A stretch of 64,000 nucleotides of DNA from Segatella hominis. Lineage in GTDB: Bacteria; Bacteroidota; Bacteroidia; Bacteroidales; Bacteroidaceae. Under the pieces are notes generated by a model. The model did no database searches. It had not been told where the DNA came from and was given only the letters and a program-made list of their open reading frames with translations. Every line of letters begins with the position of its first letter. Positions within the stretch are counted from its first letter, which is position 1. The stretch spans positions 1,035,501 to 1,099,500 of the forward strand of contig NZ_CP137559.1 of assembly GCF_019249725.2 (NCBI RefSeq), given 5' to 3'. Of this stretch, positions 1 through 9,017 are shown piece by piece. A program made the translations under genes and the position numbers.

Positions 1-1752
1 TCCATCGCAGAAGGACAGAAGGTGGGACTTGTTGCACGTAATGGTACGGGCAAATCTACTCTTATGTCTGTACTGATGAATAAAGAGGGGTATGAAAACG
101 GTGATATTATATATCGTAGAGACTTGAAAATCGGTTATTTGGAGCAATCACCAGACTTTGATCCAGAGGAGACAGTATTGGATGCTTGCTTCAATCATAA
201 TGGAGATCCGGAAAAGGTACTGAAAGCTAAACAGATACTTACACAACTGCATATCACCAATCTAGAGCAACCTATGGGTCAGCTCAGTGGTGGTCAGCAA
301 AAACGTGTGGCACTTGCTAATGTACTCATAGAAGAACCTGATTTTCTGATGCTGGATGAGCCTACTAACCATTTGGATCTGGAAATGATAGAATGGCTGG
401 AGGGTTATCTGAATCGTGGAAACAAGACTATTTTCATGGTTACTCATGATCGTTTCTTCCTTGATAAGGTTTGTAATGTTATCCTTGAATTGGACGATCA
501 GACTATTTATACCTATCGAGGTAACTATGCATATTATCTGGAGAAACGTCAGGAAAGAATGGACAATCTTCGTGCTGAGATACAACATTCTAAAAATTTG
601 TATAGAAGAGAACTTGACTGGATGCGCAGACAACCACAAGCCCGTGGTCATAAAGCGCGCTATCGTGAAGAGGCATTCTATGAACTTGAAAAAGTTGCCA
701 AACAGCGCATTGAGGACAGGCAGGTCAGACTGAAGGCTTCGACAGTTTATATTGGTAGCAAGATTTTTGAATGCCAGTATGTTAGCAAGGCTTTTGAAGA
801 TCACGGTCATAAAAAGGTGATACTCGACCATTTTTATTATAACTTTGCCCGTTTTGAGAAAATGGGTATTGTGGGTAATAATGGTACCGGTAAATCGACG
901 TTTATCAAGATGCTCTTGGGTGAAGTGAATCCTGATGAGGGTAAATTTGATATCGGTGAGACTGTACGCTTTGGTTATTTTTCGCAGGAAGGTCTGAAAT
1001 TCCGTGAGGACCAGAAGGTTATAGATGTAATTACGGAAATTGCCGATTATATCGATCTCGGTGGCGGTAAACACATGACTGCTTCTCAGTTTCTTCAATT
1101 CTTCCTCTTTACACCGGAGGAACAACATAATTATGTATATAAGTTGAGTGGAGGAGAAAAGAGAAAGCTTTATCTGTGTACCGTATTGATGCGTAATCCG
1201 AATTTCCTCATTCTGGATGAGCCTACTAATGACCTGGACATTCAGACGTTGCAGGTTCTGGAGGAATATCTTCAGGATTTCCCTGGATGTGTTATAGTAG
1301 TCAGTCACGACAGGTATTTCATGGATAAGGTTGTAGATCATCTGCTTGTGTTCAAGGGAGAGGGTGATATTCAGGATTTCCCTGGCAACTATACCCAGTA
1401 TCGTGATTGGAGCAGGTTGCAAGCTAAGGAAAATGAAGACGAATCCACTAAGGCAAAATCGGCGTCAAAGACAACTGATGCAAAGAATAGTGATAATGCC
1501 AGTGGTACTGCTAAACGTGATGTAAACTTCGAAAACAAACGGAAGATGTCCTTTAAGGAAAAACGTGAGTACGAACAACTTTCAAAGGAAATCGAAGCTT
1601 TAGAGAAAGAACAGAAGCTATTGGAGGAAGAACTCTGTAGCGGAAAACTGAGCGTGGAGGAACTGACAGAAAAAAGCAAGAGATTGCCACAAATCAAGGA
1701 TGAACTTGACGAAAAGGAAATGAGATGGCTTGAGCTTTCAGAATTGCTTTAA
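1..1752 (+). CDS. ABC-F family ATPase, 5' end outside window
   Basis: The reading frame is open from base 1 and the first residues already lead into a Walker A motif (ARNGTGKST), so the start lies upstream. Two ABC domains follow each other: the first with LSGGQ signature and Walker B LMLDEPTNHLD, the second with GNNGTGKST, LSGGE and LILDEPTNDLD, separated by a charged linker. There are no membrane segments. A lysine/glutamate-rich coiled-coil tail follows the second domain, as in Uup-type ABC-F proteins. The family acts on the ribosome (translation factors or antibiotic protection) rather than in transport. The GTG at 22 is inside the Walker A region and cannot be the true start. A second ABC-F gene lies at 23284-24921. 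Confidence 0.93.
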   Translation, partial: SIAEGQKVGLVARNGTGKSTLMSVLMNKEGYENGDIIYRRDLKIGYLEQSPDFDPEETVLDACFNHNGDPEKVLKAKQILTQLHITNLEQPMGQLSGGQQKRVALANVLIEEPDFLMLDEPTNHLDLEMIEWLEGYLNRGNKTIFMVTHDRFFLDKVCNVILELDDQTIYTYRGNYAYYLEKRQERMDNLRAEIQHSKNLYRRELDWMRRQPQARGHKARYREEAFYELEKVAKQRIEDRQVRLKASTVYIGSKIFECQYVSKAFEDHGHKKVILDHFYYNFARFEKMGIVGNNGTGKSTFIKMLLGEVNPDEGKFDIGETVRFGYFSQEGLKFREDQKVIDVITEIADYIDLGGGKHMTASQFLQFFLFTPEEQHNYVYKLSGGEKRKLYLCTVLMRNPNFLILDEPTNDLDIQTLQVLEEYLQDFPGCVIVVSHDRYFMDKVVDHLLVFKGEGDIQDFPGNYTQYRDWSRLQAKENEDESTKAKSASKTTDAKNSDNASGTAKRDVNFENKRKMSFKEKREYEQLSKEIEALEKEQKLLEEELCSGKLSVEELTEKSKRLPQIKDELDEKEMRWLELSELL

Positions 1753-1840
1753 TAACCGATATCCGGTATTCTAATAAAGAAACTGGATGGGGGGAAAGTA
1801 TAACGTATAAAATAATAATCGTAACATAATATCAGTAACA

Positions 1841-2443
1841 ATGGAGATTAAAAAATCAGAATTTACGATATCTGCTCCTCGAGTGAGTATGTGTCCTAAA
1901 GATAATAAATTAGAGTATGCTTTTATTGGCAGAAGTAATGTAGGTAAGTCAAGTCTTATCAATATGCTTTGCAATCATAAAGGTTTAGCAAAAACTTCAG
2001 CCACACCAGGTAAAACTCTGTTAATCAACCACTTTATCATCAATAACGAATGGTATTTGGTTGACCTTCCTGGTTATGGATTTGCCAAGCGCTCCAAGAC
2101 TGTTCAGAAGCAACTGGAACAGATGATTGCTGGTTATATTCTTCAGCGCCCTCAGTTGGCAAATGTATTCGTATTGATTGATGTTCGCCATGAGCAGCAG
2201 AAGATAGATCGTGAATTTGTAGATTGGTTGGGCGAAAGTAACATTCCTTTCTGCATTGTGTTTACCAAGGCAGACAAGTTAGGTCCTGTAAAGGCAAGAA
2301 TGAATGCCCAGAAGTGGATGCAAGCATTGGAGGATCGCTGGGAAGAACTCCCTCCTTATTTTATAACCAGTAGTGAAAAGAAAATGGGAAGGGATGAAGT
2401 GCTTGATTATATCGATGAAATCAACAAGTCTTTGAGTGAGTAA
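1841..2443 (+). CDS. yihA: Ribosome biogenesis GTPase YihA/YsxC (EngB)
   Basis: The 200-residue protein has all G motifs in order: G1 [10 protein letters not shown]2 region around the TSATPGKT segment, G3 DLPGYG, G4 TKAD and a G5-like TSS. Size and spacing match the EngB/YihA/YsxC branch of TRAFAC GTPases, which are essential for 50S subunit assembly. The ATG at 1841 follows an AT-rich leader. It is followed after 35 nt by the oxidoreductase gene on the same strand, so co-transcription is plausible. Confidence 0.96.
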   Translation: MEIKKSEFTISAPRVSMCPKDNKLEYAFIGRSNVGKSSLINMLCNHKGLAKTSATPGKTLLINHFIINNEWYLVDLPGYGFAKRSKTVQKQLEQMIAGYILQRPQLANVFVLIDVRHEQQKIDREFVDWLGESNIPFCIVFTKADKLGPVKARMNAQKWMQALEDRWEELPPYFITSSEKKMGRDEVLDYIDEINKSLSE

Positions 2444-2478
2444 GTTTCTGAACACTTCAAATATTAATATCAGAATCA

Positions 2479-3462
2479 ATGAAAGAAATTAAGTGGGGAT
2501 TTATCGGCTGCGGTGAGGTAACCGAGAAAAAGTCAGGACCAGCATTCAATGAAGTTCCTGGCTCACAAGTTGTTGCGGTTATGAGCAGAAGTGAAAAGAA
2601 AGCGCGCAGTTATGCTGAGCGCCATCATATCAGAAAATGGTACACTGATGCTCAAGAACTTATTGATGACCCTGATGTAAATGCGGTCTATATCGCCACG
2701 CCACCTTCTTCTCATGCCACTTTTGCTATTATGGCTATGAAGGCTGGTAAACCTGTTTATGTTGAGAAGCCTCTGGCTGCAAGCTATAACGACTGTATTC
2801 GTATCAATCGTATTAGCGAACAGACAGGTGTGCCATGTTTTGTTGCTTATTATCGCCGTTATCTCCCTTATTTCCAGAAAGTTAAGGAAATTATTCAAAG
2901 TGGAGGAATTGGAGATGTCATCAATGTGCAGGTAAGATTTTCTGTTCCACCTCGCGATTTAGACTATCATAGTGGAAAGGAAATGCCTTGGAGATTGCAA
3001 CCGGATATTTCTGGTGGTGGCTACTTTTATGATTTAGCTCCACATCAGATTGATCTTTTGCAAGATTTGTTTGGTGTGATAACACGTGCTCACGGATATC
3101 CGGCAAATCGTGCTCACTTGTATGAAGCTGAAGATACGATTTCTGCATGTTTCTTCTTTGAAAGTGGCATTCCTGGCAGTGGAAGCTGGTGTTTTGTTGG
3201 ACATGAAAGTGCTAAGGAAGATTGTATCGAAATCATTGGTGACAAGGGATCACTGTCTTTCTCGGTTTTCAATTACGAACCTATCCGATTAATTAATTCC
3301 GAAGGAAAGAAAGATATCGTTGTTCCAAATCCACCATACGTTCAATTACCAATCATCCAGAAGGTGATAGAAGATTTACAAGGAATAGGTATTTGTGAAT
3401 GTACTGCTATTTCTGCTACTCCTACCAATTGGGTACTTGACCGTATTCTTTGGAAAAACTAG
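2479..3462 (+). CDS. Gfo/Idh/MocA family oxidoreductase
   Basis: The N-terminus is a Rossmann NAD(P)-binding fold (GFIGCGEVTEKKSGPAF), followed by the characteristic VEKP segment (YVEKPLA, about residue 95) that carries the catalytic lysine of this family. The C-terminal half has the alpha/beta substrate domain, including the GGGYFYDLAPHQIDLL stretch with the usual catalytic histidine. At 327 residues it is of normal length. The family oxidises or reduces sugars and inositols; the substrate cannot be told from sequence. Confidence 0.93.
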   Translation: MKEIKWGFIGCGEVTEKKSGPAFNEVPGSQVVAVMSRSEKKARSYAERHHIRKWYTDAQELIDDPDVNAVYIATPPSSHATFAIMAMKAGKPVYVEKPLAASYNDCIRINRISEQTGVPCFVAYYRRYLPYFQKVKEIIQSGGIGDVINVQVRFSVPPRDLDYHSGKEMPWRLQPDISGGGYFYDLAPHQIDLLQDLFGVITRAHGYPANRAHLYEAEDTISACFFFESGIPGSGSWCFVGHESAKEDCIEIIGDKGSLSFSVFNYEPIRLINSEGKKDIVVPNPPYVQLPIIQKVIEDLQGIGICECTAISATPTNWVLDRILWKN

Positions 3463-3584
3463 AGGCTCATAGGGCTGATGAATATTCATTCGGCTACTCT
3501 GGTTTCTGATTTAATCAGATTTCTGATAGAATTTTAAATAAGTTTTTACTCGTATTCTGTAAAGTAATAAACATCGTGATTGAG

Positions 3585-4763
3585 ATGAAGAGATATTATA
3601 TAGGATTATTTTTGCTGTTTTCCGTTGCATCTATTCATGCAACGGAAATAGGGGAGCGTGATTCTATCGGTTTCAACGTTCTCTTCAATAGATCGATGTT
3701 TCAATCCAATTCACCTGATAGTCTCATTAGGGAAAAACATAAAAAGACTTTTTTCCATCGTGTGGGGGATGTTTTTACGAAGTTTTTCCGTGAATTTAAT
3801 GTTACGGACAGTTCCTATATAGAACCGCAGCATTATAATTATACAGTAATGCTTCAGAATACGAATACTTATGAGGAATATACGCTTTCCAGCAAGGAAG
3901 GCCAGCGCATATCTTTTGCACCCGATCCAACCTTCCGACTGGGGCCTTATCTGGGTTGGCGCTGGGTGTTCCTTGGTTACACCGTTGACCTCAAACATAT
4001 CAATGCGAGTTCACAACATACCAATAAGAAAGAGTTTGACTTGAGCTTATATAGCAGTATGTTGGGCATCGATTTATTTTGGAGACAAACGGGTAATGAT
4101 TACCATGTACAACGCATGAATCTGAGCAGCGAACTTGATACATCACCGATGCACAAAGTTCCTTTTGATGGTTTTAAGTCCAGTATTAAAGGGTTCAATC
4201 TTTACTATATCTTCAATCATAGAAAATTCTCATACCCAGCAGCTTACTCGCAAAGTACCTGTCAAAGAAAAAGTGCTGGTTCTATGCTCTTAGGGATTGG
4301 TTATATGCGGCATACGCTTGATGTTGACTGGGATAAGTTGAGTTCTCTTGTAGATGAGAAATTAGGAAAAAAGGAAGATGGAAAATCAAGAATAGATAGT
4401 ACTTTAACCTTCTCGAAGGTGAAATATTCAGACATCTCGGTTTCTTGCGGATATGCTTATAATTGGGTATTTGCAAAGAACTTCCTCTTTAATGCTTCGC
4501 TTTCGGTAGGTCTTGCTTACAACAAATCGAAATCAGATACAGAACATAGCAGATTGGATATTCATGATTTCAGTTTCAATAATTTCAATCTTGATGGTAT
4601 TGGTCGGTTTGGAATTGTATGGAATAATACGAAGTGGTATGCTGGAGCCAGCGCAGTAATCCATACTTATAATTATAAAAAAGAACAGTTTTCTACAAAC
4701 AGTTCTTTTGGCTCGCTGAATATCTATGTAGGTGTGAACTTTGGTCGTAAGCGACACCATTAA
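3585..4763 (+). CDS. DUF4421-like outer membrane protein
   Basis: An upstream GTG at 3576 extends the frame by three residues, but the ATG at 3585 gives a clean signal peptide (MKRYYIGLFLLFSVASIHA, cleavage after HA). The mature part is rich in aromatic residues and alternating polar/hydrophobic strands ending in a strand with terminal histidines, as in outer membrane beta-barrels. Phrases such as GPYLGWRWVFLGYTVD and KGFNLYYIFNHRKFSYPAAYSQS match my recollection of DUF4421, a Bacteroidota-only family of unknown function. It sits 29 nt before a DUF1460-like secreted protein on the same strand and is probably co-transcribed with it. Confidence 0.8.
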   Translation: MKRYYIGLFLLFSVASIHATEIGERDSIGFNVLFNRSMFQSNSPDSLIREKHKKTFFHRVGDVFTKFFREFNVTDSSYIEPQHYNYTVMLQNTNTYEEYTLSSKEGQRISFAPDPTFRLGPYLGWRWVFLGYTVDLKHINASSQHTNKKEFDLSLYSSMLGIDLFWRQTGNDYHVQRMNLSSELDTSPMHKVPFDGFKSSIKGFNLYYIFNHRKFSYPAAYSQSTCQRKSAGSMLLGIGYMRHTLDVDWDKLSSLVDEKLGKKEDGKSRIDSTLTFSKVKYSDISVSCGYAYNWVFAKNFLFNASLSVGLAYNKSKSDTEHSRLDIHDFSFNNFNLDGIGRFGIVWNNTKWYAGASAVIHTYNYKKEQFSTNSSFGSLNIYVGVNFGRKRHH

Positions 4764-4792
4764 CGATTCCATCAAGTAAAAACATAATTGAT

Positions 4793-5824
4793 ATGATGTA
4801 TTTTAAGTTTATTTTAGCCAGTCAGATTTTAAATCTGGCTACATTATTGGCTGTAGGACAAACGAGAAGTTGTACGTTCGAACCGCATCCTAAGTCGGTT
4901 TCTAATGGAGTTAAGAAGGAGAATATTGATAGTTATCAGGATGCTCATCTTTCTCCATTAAAGACTTCATCTGACAAAGTCGTTAGTCATCGTACTGACG
5001 ATACAGCACATTATCAGGTTGATGCTACATATAGTCAGTCAGATATTTCCCGTATCAACTCCTTACTTCGAGAGGCTTCCCAACTCAAAGCAAAACCGAA
5101 AAGTTGGATGCTTTGGTTTGGAAAGAAATTCATAGGTGTTCCGTATGTAGGAGGAACTTTGGATAGGGCGGAGGAAGAAAAACTGGTTATTAATACTTCA
5201 GAACTCGACTGTACGACTTTTGTTGAAATTGTGACAGCATTGACTCGTTGCATGTCCGGGAATGGAAAAAGGGATTTCTCAGATTTTTTCCGACAGCTTC
5301 AGCATGTCCGTTATATCAATGGAGAAATTGTCTATGAAAAGAGACAGCATTATTTTACTGTTTGGATTAGTGATAATGCAGAGGAAGGCATTGTTACTGA
5401 TATTCAGAACAATCCTCCTTTCACCAAAGTTCAGCATGTTTCTGTGAATTGGATGACTACTCATCAGCAGAGCTATAAGATGCTAAAAAATAATACAAAG
5501 CGACTTCAAGGTATTAAAGCATTGGAAGAGCAGATTAGTGGTAAAAGTTATCGGTATATTCCAAAAGAGCAGATTGTGGATAGTCGTTTATTCAGAAATA
5601 CCATTCATAATGGCGACATCCTTGTCATGATAACCAATAAAAAGGGACTTGATACGACGCATATAGGAATAGCATCTTGGCATCAAGATGGACTCCATAT
5701 GCTTAATGCAAGCAGTATTCACAAGAAGGTAATTGATGAACCAATGCTTCTGCGTACTTATATGATGAAACATCCGAGCCAGATAGGAATCAGAGTTTGC
5801 AGAGTTGTTGATGGAGCTAAATGA
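4793..5824 (+). CDS. Secreted DUF1460-type putative N-acetylmuramoyl-L-alanine amidase
   Basis: A short hydrophobic N-terminus (FKFILASQILNLATLLAVG) suggests export. After a low-complexity spacer the segment from about residue 105 has GKKFIGVPYVGGTLD and SELDCTTFVEIVTALTR, the cysteine-containing active-site region of the DUF1460 family, a NlpC/P60-related fold. Near the C-terminus NGDILVMITNKKGLDTTHIGIA holds the likely catalytic histidine. Members are thought to cut peptidoglycan between muramic acid and the peptide. It follows the DUF4421 gene with 29 nt between them. Confidence 0.85.
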   Translation: MMYFKFILASQILNLATLLAVGQTRSCTFEPHPKSVSNGVKKENIDSYQDAHLSPLKTSSDKVVSHRTDDTAHYQVDATYSQSDISRINSLLREASQLKAKPKSWMLWFGKKFIGVPYVGGTLDRAEEEKLVINTSELDCTTFVEIVTALTRCMSGNGKRDFSDFFRQLQHVRYINGEIVYEKRQHYFTVWISDNAEEGIVTDIQNNPPFTKVQHVSVNWMTTHQQSYKMLKNNTKRLQGIKALEEQISGKSYRYIPKEQIVDSRLFRNTIHNGDILVMITNKKGLDTTHIGIASWHQDGLHMLNASSIHKKVIDEPMLLRTYMMKHPSQIGIRVCRVVDGAK

Positions 5825-6218
5825 TTTTGAGAATATATTTTAAATTATTATTGTACCTATAGTCTGTGGATAAGTTTTAAATGTTTGTTTTTGACTTTCC
5901 TAAAAAGTTAGGCTATTGGGGAATAGAAACAAGTCATTTAGCACACCTATCTTTCGGAGATAGCACTCGTATCTCTCATTCCTATAAAAATGCTTTTTGG
6001 AGGGCACCAAAGTGCTATAGTCAGGGCACATTGGTGCTGCCCCCGAGCACTATAAGAAAACAAGTTGGTTCTCTCTCTTGGGTGAAATGCGCAAAATGAG
6101 CAGTCATTTGTCTTGAAAACGTTTCTTTCAATTCAATGACTGTTCATTTTTTATTTTAACATCACTGCTATATTTTTGCACTTCTATTGAGAACTTGCCC
6201 TAAATATAGTAATGATGA
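5825..6218. other. Intergenic region with nested hairpin between convergent genes
   Basis: No convincing gene was seen. Bases 6011-6051 form a nested hairpin: AGTGCT (6011-6016) pairs with AGCACT (6046-6051), and inside it GGGCA (6024-6028) pairs with TGCCC (6038-6042). A TAnnTTTG-like sequence (TATTTTTG, 6171-6178) points right but only faces the 3' end of the convergent ygiQ gene. The hairpin has no T-tract, so it is not a standard intrinsic terminator. Confidence 0.4.
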
Positions 6219-8552
6219 TTATCTTTTACCTCTTCTTCCGGAATTGCCTTTATTTCTATTATCTCCAGAGAAAGATCCTGAATTTCTACCATTTCCATGA
6301 TTTTGTTTGCCGTTTCCACGATTTTGACTCATGTCACCGCGTCTATGATTTCCTTCATCAAAATTAGGGTTGAAACTCTTTTTCTTTTTATCCTTGAAGA
6401 ATCCAGAACCTTTATCGGCTTTCAACTGCTCTTTTACAGACTTGGCAAGTTCGCGAGGAGATAGTGGTCTTTGTGAACCCTCATGATGGTTACGGGCATT
6501 CAGAGGTTTGCCATTATTGAGATATTTATCCTCATCATAGCATCCTACATTGCCATATCCCTTAGGTTGGTATGATTGATTTCTACCATTTCTTCCGGAA
6601 TTGGGGCCGTAAGAAGAATTTCCCTGTCTGTTCTTTCCTCTTGCACCACGACCAACGCCTGGGTTGTCATAAGTAGAGCCTACAGCTTTCTCATCGAATC
6701 TTGCAGAAGTGTGCCCGCCTTTCATATCACGCTTATCATATAGTTTCGCAATCAGGTCGCTTCTGCCAATTCTACGTAATTCAGATTCTATAGCCCTTCT
6801 TTCTTCCGGTTTATACCAGAAGAAGAACATTCTCTGAGCGAGTTTTTCCTTCTGAGTCTTGGCACTGAAAACTGGTTCCAGAGTGTATGGATCATATCCT
6901 GTGTACCAGGTTTCCGTAGAGATTGTCATCGGAGTAGGAGTGAAGTCCTGTACTTGTTCAAGATGGAAATCCAGTCCCTTGGTTATAACAGCCAATTCTG
7001 CCATATCCTCTTCATGACAGCCCGGATGTGAACTGATGAAATAAGGAATGATTTGCTGATTGAGCCCCTCTTCTTTGTTGATCTTATCGAAGATACGTTT
7101 GAATTCATAGAATAAGTCGAACGATGGCTTACGCATGAACTTGAGAACTTCCGGACTTGTATGCTCTGGTGCCACTTTCAGTCGTCCGCTCACATGCTTG
7201 GTAATCAGCTCGCGGGTATATTCCCTTGCAGCCTGATTCACCTTCTCATCCTTGCTTTTATGCAATAGCAAATCATAGCGGACACCACTACCTATAAAAC
7301 TTTTCTTGATACCAGGCAGGGCATCAACTGCATGATAAATTTCGAGGAGTTTGCTATGATCGGTATTGAGGTTTGGACAAATCTGGGGATTTACGCATGA
7401 TGGACGTTTGCACACCTCACAGGCCTTCTGATTTTTGCCATGCATTCCATACATATTAGCTGATGGACCGCCTAAATCGCTCAAGTATCCTTTAAAATCA
7501 GGCATTGCGATGATTTTCTTCACCTCCTTCAGAATACTTTCCTTGCTTCTGCATACCACAAATTTGCCCTGGTGAGCAGAGATGGTGCAGAAAGAGCAGC
7601 CGCCAAAACAGCCACGGTGCAGGTTGACAGAGAACTTGATCATCTCATACGCAGGAATCGTTTTCCCTTTATATTTCGGATGAGGCAGACGGGTGTATGG
7701 CAAATCGAAAGCTGCATCCAATTCCTCTGTTGTCATCAGAGGGAAAGGAGGGTTGACCACAACATATTTTCCATCCACTTCCTGAATCATTCTCTGTGCA
7801 TGCATCTTATTGGCTTCTTCCTCCAGATGGCGCACATTCTCAGCCTGACCTTTCTTGTTGTGAAGACACTCCTCATGGCTATGCAGGATGATGTCATCAT
7901 CCTTGAAACCACCAGGAATATCCTTTTCCTTACAATAGAAAGCAACCTGTGGCATTTCGTGAATCTCGTCCATTGTCTTTCCTTCAGCAAAAGCGTTGGC
8001 AAGTTCCACAATAGAACGTTCACCCATTCCATAGAGAATGAGGTCGGCACCTGAATCACAGAGAATACACTTGCGCAGTTCGTCTTTCCAATAATCATAG
8101 TGACTGATACGGCGCAACGAAGCTTCTATACCGCCAAGAGCCACAGGTACATCAGGGAAAAGTTTCTTCAATATCTGAGTATAGACGATAGAAGGATAGT
8201 CTGGACGCATGTCATGGCGCGAGTCTGGACTGAATGCATCTTCACTTCGCATACGGCGATTGGCAGTATAGCGGTTTACCATCGAGTCCATGGCTCCTGG
8301 AGAAACGCCAAAGAACAGACGTGGACGTCCGAGCTTTTTGAAATCACGGAAATCACCATGCCAGTCTGGTTGAGGCACAATAGCCACACGGTAGCCATTG
8401 GCTTCAAGGATTCTGCCAAGTATAGCAGAACCAAAGGATGGATGATCTACGTAGGCATCTCCTGAAAACAGGATAACGTCCAGTTCGTCCCACCCTCTGA
8501 GTTCACATTCTTTCTTAGTTGTTGGTAAAAAATCTGTTAATTTATAATCCAT
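6219..8552 (-). CDS. YgiQ family radical SAM protein
   Basis: The 777-residue protein carries the radical SAM cluster motif CFGGCSFC (about residue 317, within NLHRGCFGGCSFCTI), preceded by the long YgiQ N-terminal domain (FLPTTKKECELRGW; PSFGSAILGRILEANGYRVA) and followed by the YgiQ-specific second domain. The last ~110 residues are a basic, Gly/Asn/Arg-rich low-complexity tail (repeated RGNGK, HGNGRN, GRRGKR), which could bind RNA. The family's substrate is unknown. It is downstream of a small hypothetical gene (gap 29 nt) on the same strand. Confidence 0.93.
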   Translation of the reverse strand: MDYKLTDFLPTTKKECELRGWDELDVILFSGDAYVDHPSFGSAILGRILEANGYRVAIVPQPDWHGDFRDFKKLGRPRLFFGVSPGAMDSMVNRYTANRRMRSEDAFSPDSRHDMRPDYPSIVYTQILKKLFPDVPVALGGIEASLRRISHYDYWKDELRKCILCDSGADLILYGMGERSIVELANAFAEGKTMDEIHEMPQVAFYCKEKDIPGGFKDDDIILHSHEECLHNKKGQAENVRHLEEEANKMHAQRMIQEVDGKYVVVNPPFPLMTTEELDAAFDLPYTRLPHPKYKGKTIPAYEMIKFSVNLHRGCFGGCSFCTISAHQGKFVVCRSKESILKEVKKIIAMPDFKGYLSDLGGPSANMYGMHGKNQKACEVCKRPSCVNPQICPNLNTDHSKLLEIYHAVDALPGIKKSFIGSGVRYDLLLHKSKDEKVNQAAREYTRELITKHVSGRLKVAPEHTSPEVLKFMRKPSFDLFYEFKRIFDKINKEEGLNQQIIPYFISSHPGCHEEDMAELAVITKGLDFHLEQVQDFTPTPMTISTETWYTGYDPYTLEPVFSAKTQKEKLAQRMFFFWYKPEERRAIESELRRIGRSDLIAKLYDKRDMKGGHTSARFDEKAVGSTYDNPGVGRGARGKNRQGNSSYGPNSGRNGRNQSYQPKGYGNVGCYDEDKYLNNGKPLNARNHHEGSQRPLSPRELAKSVKEQLKADKGSGFFKDKKKKSFNPNFDEGNHRRGDMSQNRGNGKQNHGNGRNSGSFSGDNRNKGNSGRRGKR

Positions 8553-8581
8553 TTAAAATCTGTCTTAAAGAGGTTCAGGAG

Positions 8582-8923
8582 TTAGTCATTAACCGCGTCT
8601 GGTTCAGCTTCTGTTGCCTCCTCAGTTTCCTTCTTCTCTTTCCAATCTACATATAGCAATACCAGGTTATGAAGGCCTAAGGCTTTCATATTGCTATTAT
8701 AAATAACGTCAAGGCATAGATCCAAAAGATTCTTGTCCTGACAGTTGTCTGCTTCCAATAAAGAGCGGACATTCAACTTCAATTTTTCAAGTACTTCTTC
8801 ATCAATGATTCCATTACTGTCCACCAGATTGCGAAGAAGCTGATACTTATCAATAGTTTCAAGATGCAGGTCGCTTACTTCAATAGAGCGAGTACCTGAT
8901 TGGTTTGCTTGAATTTTATACAT
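8582..8923 (-). CDS. Conserved small hypothetical protein
   Basis: A 113-residue acidic helical protein that I do not recognise. The middle part (LEKLKLNVRSLLEADNCQDK) looks like amphipathic helices and the C-terminus is very acidic (ETEEATEAEPDAVND). There is no signal peptide or membrane segment. It lies 29 nt upstream of ygiQ on the same strand, so it is probably part of that transcript. Codon use resembles the neighbours, supporting a real gene. Confidence 0.7.
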   Translation of the reverse strand: MYKIQANQSGTRSIEVSDLHLETIDKYQLLRNLVDSNGIIDEEVLEKLKLNVRSLLEADNCQDKNLLDLCLDVIYNSNMKALGLHNLVLLYVDWKEKKETEEATEAEPDAVND

Positions 8924-9017
8924 AATATTCTACATTTAAAGGGTTATTATTTCTTTTTTATCATATTCAGATTTGTTGAATGCATTGACTTGTTGAATAT
9001 ATCAGAAAACAGTATTA

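Noticed and set aside
262..1422. Long antisense frame inside the first ABC-F gene
   Set aside because: The sense strand has complete ABC motifs; the antisense translation shows no domain.
5881..6099. 72-residue frame between DUF1460 and ygiQ genes
   Set aside because: Composition and codon use are not protein-like, it spans the nested hairpin, and no motif is seen.
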